Positions 15,296 through 19,277 of a stretch of 19,277 nt of DNA are shown one piece after another. How positions within the stretch are numbered: the first letter of the stretch is position 1; every line of letters starts with the position of its first letter. The stretch is from Elusimicrobiota bacterium (GTDB taxonomy: Bacteria; CG03; SLGR01), in contig JAAZFS010000057.1 in assembly GCA_012511615.1 (NCBI GenBank), positions 1-19,277 of the forward strand. The letters run 5' to 3'. Both the position numbers and the translations under genes were made by a program. A model generated the notes under the pieces. That model did not search any database, had not been told where the DNA came from, and was given only the letters and a program-made list of their open reading frames with translations.

Positions 15296-18025
15296 ATGAA
15301 AAAAGAAAAATACGTATATTTTTTCGCAAAAGATCAGACAGACGGATCTGCTGAAGATAAAGAGCTTTTAGGCGGTAAAGGGGCGAACCTTGCCGAGATG
15401 ACCAGTATAGGGCTTCCGGTTCCTCCAGGATTTACAATTACTACCCGGGCCTGCCAGCAGTTTTATGAAGCCGGCAAAAAATGGCCAGCCACTCTTGAGG
15501 CAGAAATGGATGAGTCAATCAAAGAACTTGAGAAAGTAACAGGCAAGACCTTTGGTTATGGCGAAAATCCCCTGCTTCTTTCTGTTCGCTCTGGAGCTGT
15601 GGTTTCCATGCCAGGAATGATGGATACCGTCCTGAATCTTGGACTAAACGAAAAAACGCTTGAGTCCTTGATAGCCAAGACAAATAATCCCCGTCTGGGA
15701 TGGGACGCATACAGAAGACTTATTCAGATGTTTGGCGATGTGGTTATGAATGTTCCTCACCAAAAATTTGAAGATGCTCTAGACAGACTTAAGGCTAAAG
15801 CAGGTGTGGAATTTGATACCGACCTTACCGTAGAAGATCTTCAGGAACTTGTGAAGGAATATCTTGCAATTTACAAAGAAGGAACAAACGAAGATTTTCC
15901 TACAGATGCCAAAGAACAGCTGGTAAAATCTATTGATGCCGTATTTAATTCTTGGAACAATCCCAGAGCTGAAAAATATAGAGAAATCAACGACATCAAG
16001 GGCCTGATAGGGACTGCTGTTAATGTTCAGACAATGGTCTTTGGTAACATGGGTGATACTTCTGGAACCGGAGTATGTTTTACCAGAGATCCCTCTACCG
16101 GAGAAAAAGAATTCTATGGCGAATTTCTTATGAATGCCCAGGGAGAAGATATCGTGGCCGGAATAAGAACTCCGGAGCCGATTATTGGCCTATCCAAGAT
16201 TTTGCCAGTTCAGTACAAGGAACTTCTTGAGGCAGAAAGAAAACTTGAGTACCACTATAAAGACATGCAGGACCTGGAGTTTACTATTGAAGAAGAAAAA
16301 CTCTACATTCTCCAGACCCGTAGTGGTAAGCGAACCGCTACTGCAGCCGTTAAGATGGCCATTGATATGTATGCAGAAGAACTCATAGATAAGGAAACCG
16401 CAGTGATGAGAGTTAGCCCTGCCGACCTTGACCAGCTTCTCCATCCTATGTTCGACCCTGAAGCAGAGAAAGAAGCCAAAGTTGTTGGCAGAGGACTTCC
16501 TGCTTCACCAGGTGGCGCAAGCGGCAAGGTTGTTTTTGATGCCGATACTGCCGAAAGATGGGCCGCAGATGGGAAAACAGTCATACTTTGCCGGATAGAG
16601 ACCAGCCCTGAGGATATAGGGGGCATGCATAGAGCAAAAGGTATTCTAACCACTTGCGGAGGAATGACCTCTCATGCTGCCGTAGTTGCCCGCGGAATGG
16701 GTAAGTGTTGTGTGGCTGGTGCTGGAGACATAATTATTGATTACAGCAAGAAAGAACTAAAGGGTTCTGGAGTAACACTTAAAGAGGGAGACTGGATTAG
16801 CTTAAACGGAACCAGTGGAACCGTTTATTCCGGAAAGATAGATATGATCGAGCCGGAAATGAGCAGTGATTTTGGCGAGCTTATGAAGCTGGCTGATGAA
16901 TTCCGTCGTCTTGGAGTGCGTGCAAACTCGGATACTCCGCATGACACTGCTGTCGCCATTGATTTTGGCGCGGAAGGAATCGGGCTTACCAGGACCGAGC
17001 ATATGTTCTTCGAAGGGGATCGGATTGTAAGCTTTAGAAAGCTTATCTTTGTTGCCGACACAGTGAAGACTCTTCGTCAGGAAATTGAGGATTCAATCGA
17101 TGAAGAAGAGATAGCTCTCTTAGAAAAACAGCTTGAGCAGCCCCTCAAACAGTATGAAGAGGCCCTGAGCGAGCTTCTGCCGCTACAGAGGCAGGATTTT
17201 GAAGGTATATTTGAAGAGCTAAAAGGAATGCCCTGCACAATCAGGTTGCTAGATCCACCTCTTCACGAGTTTCTACCTCAGGATGAGAGAGGTCAAAAAG
17301 AGATGGCTGATGTTATGGGAGTCGAAGTATCTCTCATTAAAGAAAAAGTTAGCCTTCTGCACGAGATGAATCCCATGCTTGGACATCGTGGTTGCAGATT
17401 GGGTCTGACTTATCCTGAAATTTCAGCTATGCAAGTTCGTGCAATAATGGAAGCTGCGGTTAATGTCAAAAAGAAAGGAATAGAAGTTAGTCCTGAGATA
17501 ATGATTCCGCTTGTCGGCCATGTTGAAGAGCTAAGAATAGCCAGGGCTCAGGCAGAAGAAGTTATCGAGGAAGTTTTTAAGGATAACAATATCGAAAAGG
17601 GTAGCATTCCTTATCAGATAGGTACCTTGTTAGAAGTTCCACGGGCTGCGGTCACTGCAGACCTGATAGCCAACGAGGCTGATTTCTTCTCCTTCGGGAC
17701 CAATGACCTAACCCAGATGGGATGCGGATTCTCCAGAGACGATGCTGGTAAGTTCCTAGAGGACTATGTCAGAATGGACATCTACGAAAAAGATCCTTTC
17801 CAGGTTCTTGATCAGGACGGTGTCGGCAGGCTTGTTGAAATAGCTTGTGAGCTGGGAAGAAAGACCAAGAAGGATATTGCGCTTGGTATATGTGGTGAGC
17901 ACGGTGGGGAACCCTCGTCTGTGGAGTTCTGCCACAAGGTGGGACTGGATTATGTGTCCTGTTCACCTTTCCGTATACCGATCGCTCGTCTTGCAGCAGC
18001 CCAGGCGGCAATAAAAAATAAGTGA
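15296..18025 (+). CDS. ppdK: pyruvate, phosphate dikinase
   Basis: Cytosolic enzyme interconverting pyruvate + ATP + Pi with phosphoenolpyruvate + AMP + PPi, important in PPi-linked glycolysis or gluconeogenesis; 909 residues. The N-terminal ATP-grasp domain starts LLGGKGANLAEMTSIGLPVPPGF and includes SVRSGAVVSMPGMMDTVLNLG and a GDTSGTGVCFTRDPSTGEKE block. The central phosphohistidine domain has GGMTSHAAVVARGMGK with catalytic His460. The C-terminal PEP-binding barrel has the LGHRGCRLG motif, FFSFGTNDLTQM, and catalytic Cys866 in GICGEHGGEP. Against the Clostridium symbiosum enzyme (His455, Cys831), about 30 extra residues lie between these sites, evidently around residues 586-632, an acidic helical stretch. 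The ATG at 15296 has AAGGAG 7 bases upstream; the frame extends to 15239, but without a ribosome site. No regulatory DUF299 gene is nearby. Confidence 0.97.
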   Translation: MKKEKYVYFFAKDQTDGSAEDKELLGGKGANLAEMTSIGLPVPPGFTITTRACQQFYEAGKKWPATLEAEMDESIKELEKVTGKTFGYGENPLLLSVRSGAVVSMPGMMDTVLNLGLNEKTLESLIAKTNNPRLGWDAYRRLIQMFGDVVMNVPHQKFEDALDRLKAKAGVEFDTDLTVEDLQELVKEYLAIYKEGTNEDFPTDAKEQLVKSIDAVFNSWNNPRAEKYREINDIKGLIGTAVNVQTMVFGNMGDTSGTGVCFTRDPSTGEKEFYGEFLMNAQGEDIVAGIRTPEPIIGLSKILPVQYKELLEAERKLEYHYKDMQDLEFTIEEEKLYILQTRSGKRTATAAVKMAIDMYAEELIDKETAVMRVSPADLDQLLHPMFDPEAEKEAKVVGRGLPASPGGASGKVVFDADTAERWAADGKTVILCRIETSPEDIGGMHRAKGILTTCGGMTSHAAVVARGMGKCCVAGAGDIIIDYSKKELKGSGVTLKEGDWISLNGTSGTVYSGKIDMIEPEMSSDFGELMKLADEFRRLGVRANSDTPHDTAVAIDFGAEGIGLTRTEHMFFEGDRIVSFRKLIFVADTVKTLRQEIEDSIDEEEIALLEKQLEQPLKQYEEALSELLPLQRQDFEGIFEELKGMPCTIRLLDPPLHEFLPQDERGQKEMADVMGVEVSLIKEKVSLLHEMNPMLGHRGCRLGLTYPEISAMQVRAIMEAAVNVKKKGIEVSPEIMIPLVGHVEELRIARAQAEEVIEEVFKDNNIEKGSIPYQIGTLLEVPRAAVTADLIANEADFFSFGTNDLTQMGCGFSRDDAGKFLEDYVRMDIYEKDPFQVLDQDGVGRLVEIACELGRKTKKDIALGICGEHGGEPSSVEFCHKVGLDYVSCSPFRIPIARLAAAQAAIKNK

Positions 18026-18040
18026 TTAAATAGAGACTGA

Positions 18041-18068
18041 TTCCCCGGGAGTTCATTCTCCCGGGGAA
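18041..18068 (+). terminator. strong hairpin after ppdK, probable terminator
   Basis: A perfect 11-base inverted repeat (TTCCCCGGGAG, loop TTCATT, CTCCCGGGGAA) begins 15 bases after the ppdK stop. The stem is very GC-rich. Only a short, mixed T stretch (ATTAGTTT) follows, so it is not a textbook intrinsic terminator; it could also serve as a 3'-end stabiliser. Confidence 0.65.
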
Positions 18069-18100
18069 ATTAGTTTATGGCAGGCTCAGTTTAGGTTTTC

Positions 18101-18129
18101 TTGACAAAATATGCATATTGCATTATAAA
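18101..18129 (+). promoter_or_regulatory. near-consensus sigma-70 promoter for coiled-coil gene
   Basis: A perfect TTGACA at 18101-18106, a 17-base spacer and TATAAA at 18124-18129 form the best promoter match in the window. It sits between the ppdK hairpin and the last gene. A separate perfect TATAAT at 18147-18152 lacks a well-spaced -35. Transcription would start near 18136, leaving a leader of about 175 bases before the TTG at 18313. Confidence 0.65.
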
Positions 18130-18160
18130 ACAAGATAAACAAGCATTATAATATCTATAG

Positions 18161-18316
18161 ATGAAAAAACACTTTAAATTGAATTCTTTGCCTGCTTCTA
18201 AATTCAAGAGAATAAACTACAACCGACCTTCTCTTGGACCTTCCTTCCTAAATTATTTCTGTGCTGAGAACACACCAAGTTTTTCTAATTTTCTTTACAT
18301 AAGGAGAAATAATTGA
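18161..18316 (+). CDS. possible 51-residue leader ORF
   Basis: An open frame from ATG at 18161 to TGA at 18314-18316 lies entirely in the leader of the coiled-coil gene. It encodes 51 residues beginning MKKHFKLNSLPASKFKRI and ending FLYIRRNN, with no family I recognise. Its stop overlaps the next start as TTGA, the arrangement of translationally coupled genes. There is no good ribosome site before the ATG, and the amino-acid make-up (many Asn, Phe, Ser) is unremarkable for non-coding AT-rich DNA. It may be chance; the alternative is a plain untranslated leader. Confidence 0.2.
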   Translation: MKKHFKLNSLPASKFKRINYNRPSLGPSFLNYFCAENTPSFSNFLYIRRNN

Positions 18317-19277
18317 GTCTACTAAAAAGAATAAAAAATAAACCGGACCTTAAGTATGAAGTAGATACTTTTAATGAAGAAATAAAAAGAAAAGTCCAGG
18401 AAATTGTTGAGCTCAAGAAGAACGAGGCCCGCCTACGGCTTGACTATGATAAGAGATTCAATGAATTAAAAAATGGAAACCTTGAGCTTAAAGAGGATCT
18501 CCTCAAGGCTGAGAAGGCCTTGGCTGATTCAGAACAGAACTTTAATAAGAGATTATCTGGTATTATCCGTGAAAGAGAGAGCCTGAAGGAAGAAGTTACT
18601 GACCTCAGAAAAAAGAGAAAACTTAGAAATCAGGAACTTATAGACCAATCTAATAAATTAAGCTCTGCACTTCAGGAAGCAGAAAAAGAACTCAAAGATC
18701 GTCAGACTAAGATTGATGAGTTTAAAGAAGAACGAAGCAGTCTTAATTTAAAATGCACTGAACTAAATGAAAACCGTGCAGAACTCTCTAAAAAAATTAA
18801 GGTTCTATCCAGAGAACTTGAAGAGTATAGGGCCTACAGGGATGAGGCCGAAAAAACCCTTCAAAACAATAGCGATAAAATAAACCATCTTGAGGCAGGG
18901 ACAGAAGAGCTGGCCCGTGAAAAAGAGAGTTTGTTGGCCGACCTGGAAAACTTTAAGTCTGAGCTTGACCAAAAAAATGAGGCCTACCATGAGCTTAAAA
19001 AATCGCAGGCTGAACTGAAAGAAAACCTTGAGAAGGTAGAGCAAGCACTTGCTAGCGCTAATGGCGAATTAGAGCACCTTACCTCTGCAAAGGAAGAACT
19101 TACCGGTCAAATTGAGCAATTAAAGCTGAATCTTAATGAAACGGTTCGGACTTCTTCGGAGGAAATAGAATCACTTAAATCAGAGTTAGAACCCAAACTG
19201 GAGTCTGCCAATAATCAGATAGGGGATTTAAAGAGTGAAAAATCCCATATCGAAGAAAAATATGCTCAACTAAAAGA
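18313..19277 (+). CDS. long coiled-coil protein, 3'-partial
   Basis: An open frame of 321 codons that runs off the end of the window. It starts at TTG with a strong ribosome site AAGGAGA at 18301-18307, 5 bases upstream. The protein begins MSLLKRIKNKPDLKYEVDTF and has no signal peptide. From about residue 20 onward it is almost pure charged heptad-like coiled coil (for example LKEEVTDLRKKRKLRNQEL, LSRELEEYRAYRDEAEKTL, LTSAKEELTGQIEQLKLNL), rich in Glu, Lys and Leu, with essentially no Pro. Such sequence resembles SMC/myosin-like filaments and cytoskeletal or tethering proteins, but low-complexity similarity is not evidence of function; no enzymatic domain is visible in the part present. It has its own promoter and is separated from ppdK by a hairpin, so it probably begins a new unit. 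The function is unknown. Confidence 0.85.
   Translation, partial: MSLLKRIKNKPDLKYEVDTFNEEIKRKVQEIVELKKNEARLRLDYDKRFNELKNGNLELKEDLLKAEKALADSEQNFNKRLSGIIRERESLKEEVTDLRKKRKLRNQELIDQSNKLSSALQEAEKELKDRQTKIDEFKEERSSLNLKCTELNENRAELSKKIKVLSRELEEYRAYRDEAEKTLQNNSDKINHLEAGTEELAREKESLLADLENFKSELDQKNEAYHELKKSQAELKENLEKVEQALASANGELEHLTSAKEELTGQIEQLKLNLNETVRTSSEEIESLKSELEPKLESANNQIGDLKSEKSHIEEKYAQLK

Noticed and set aside
18805..19044. Antisense frame rich in Phe/Leu near the window end
   Set aside because: It is the complement of Lys/Glu-rich coiled-coil codons; the + strand frame is continuous and has a promoter and ribosome site.

Overview
The window is a densely packed, single-strand (+) stretch of bacterial chromosome made almost entirely of housekeeping genes. 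Codon choice looks moderately AT-rich, many neighbouring genes overlap by 1 to about 50 bases, and TTG/GTG starts are common (cysS, the kinase-phosphatase fusion gene, recO, yggU and the last gene). Lipobox, LysM and PgpH-type proteins point to a bacterium. The gene order (ispF-cysS-hisS-aspS, then phoH-pgpH-ybeY-dgkA-CNNM-recO-glyQS, then ppdK) suggests an uncultured lineage of the Omnitrophota/PVC-neighbour kind. That placement is inference from memory of gene order and has low confidence. I saw no tRNA, rRNA, CRISPR array, insertion sequence or phage gene.

Region 1 (1-5526) is one transcription unit. It holds the 3' part of ispF (isoprenoid synthesis), three class I/II aminoacyl-tRNA synthetase genes (cysS, hisS, aspS), and a small LysM lipoprotein gene directly behind aspS. 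The ispF reading frame carries an in-frame TAG and changes at two other normally conserved positions.

Region 2 (5527-15223) starts with a 136-base gap containing a plausible promoter. It continues as a ten-gene unit: phoH, a shortened PgpH-type HD phosphohydrolase, ybeY, an undecaprenol/diacylglycerol kinase fused to a PAP2 phosphatase, two CNNM/CorC-type membrane proteins, recO, glyQ, glyS and a DUF167 gene. The functions are RNA processing (PhoH, YbeY), probable cyclic-di-AMP turnover, lipid-carrier recycling, ion transport, recombination repair and tRNA-Gly charging.

Region 3 (15224-18068) is a single gene, ppdK (pyruvate phosphate dikinase). It has its own sigma-70-like promoter overlapping the end of yggU and a strong hairpin behind it.

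Region 4 (18069-19277) has a near-consensus promoter and a roughly 175-base leader. The leader contains a possible 51-codon ORF that overlaps the next start. It is followed by a TTG-started gene for a long coiled-coil protein that runs off the window.

No wholly new multi-gene system is evident. The items most worth a second look are the damaged ispF, the kinase-PAP2 fusion, the YbeY lacking its third metal histidine, the ectodomain-less PgpH, the insertion in PpdK, and the coiled-coil gene with its leader.
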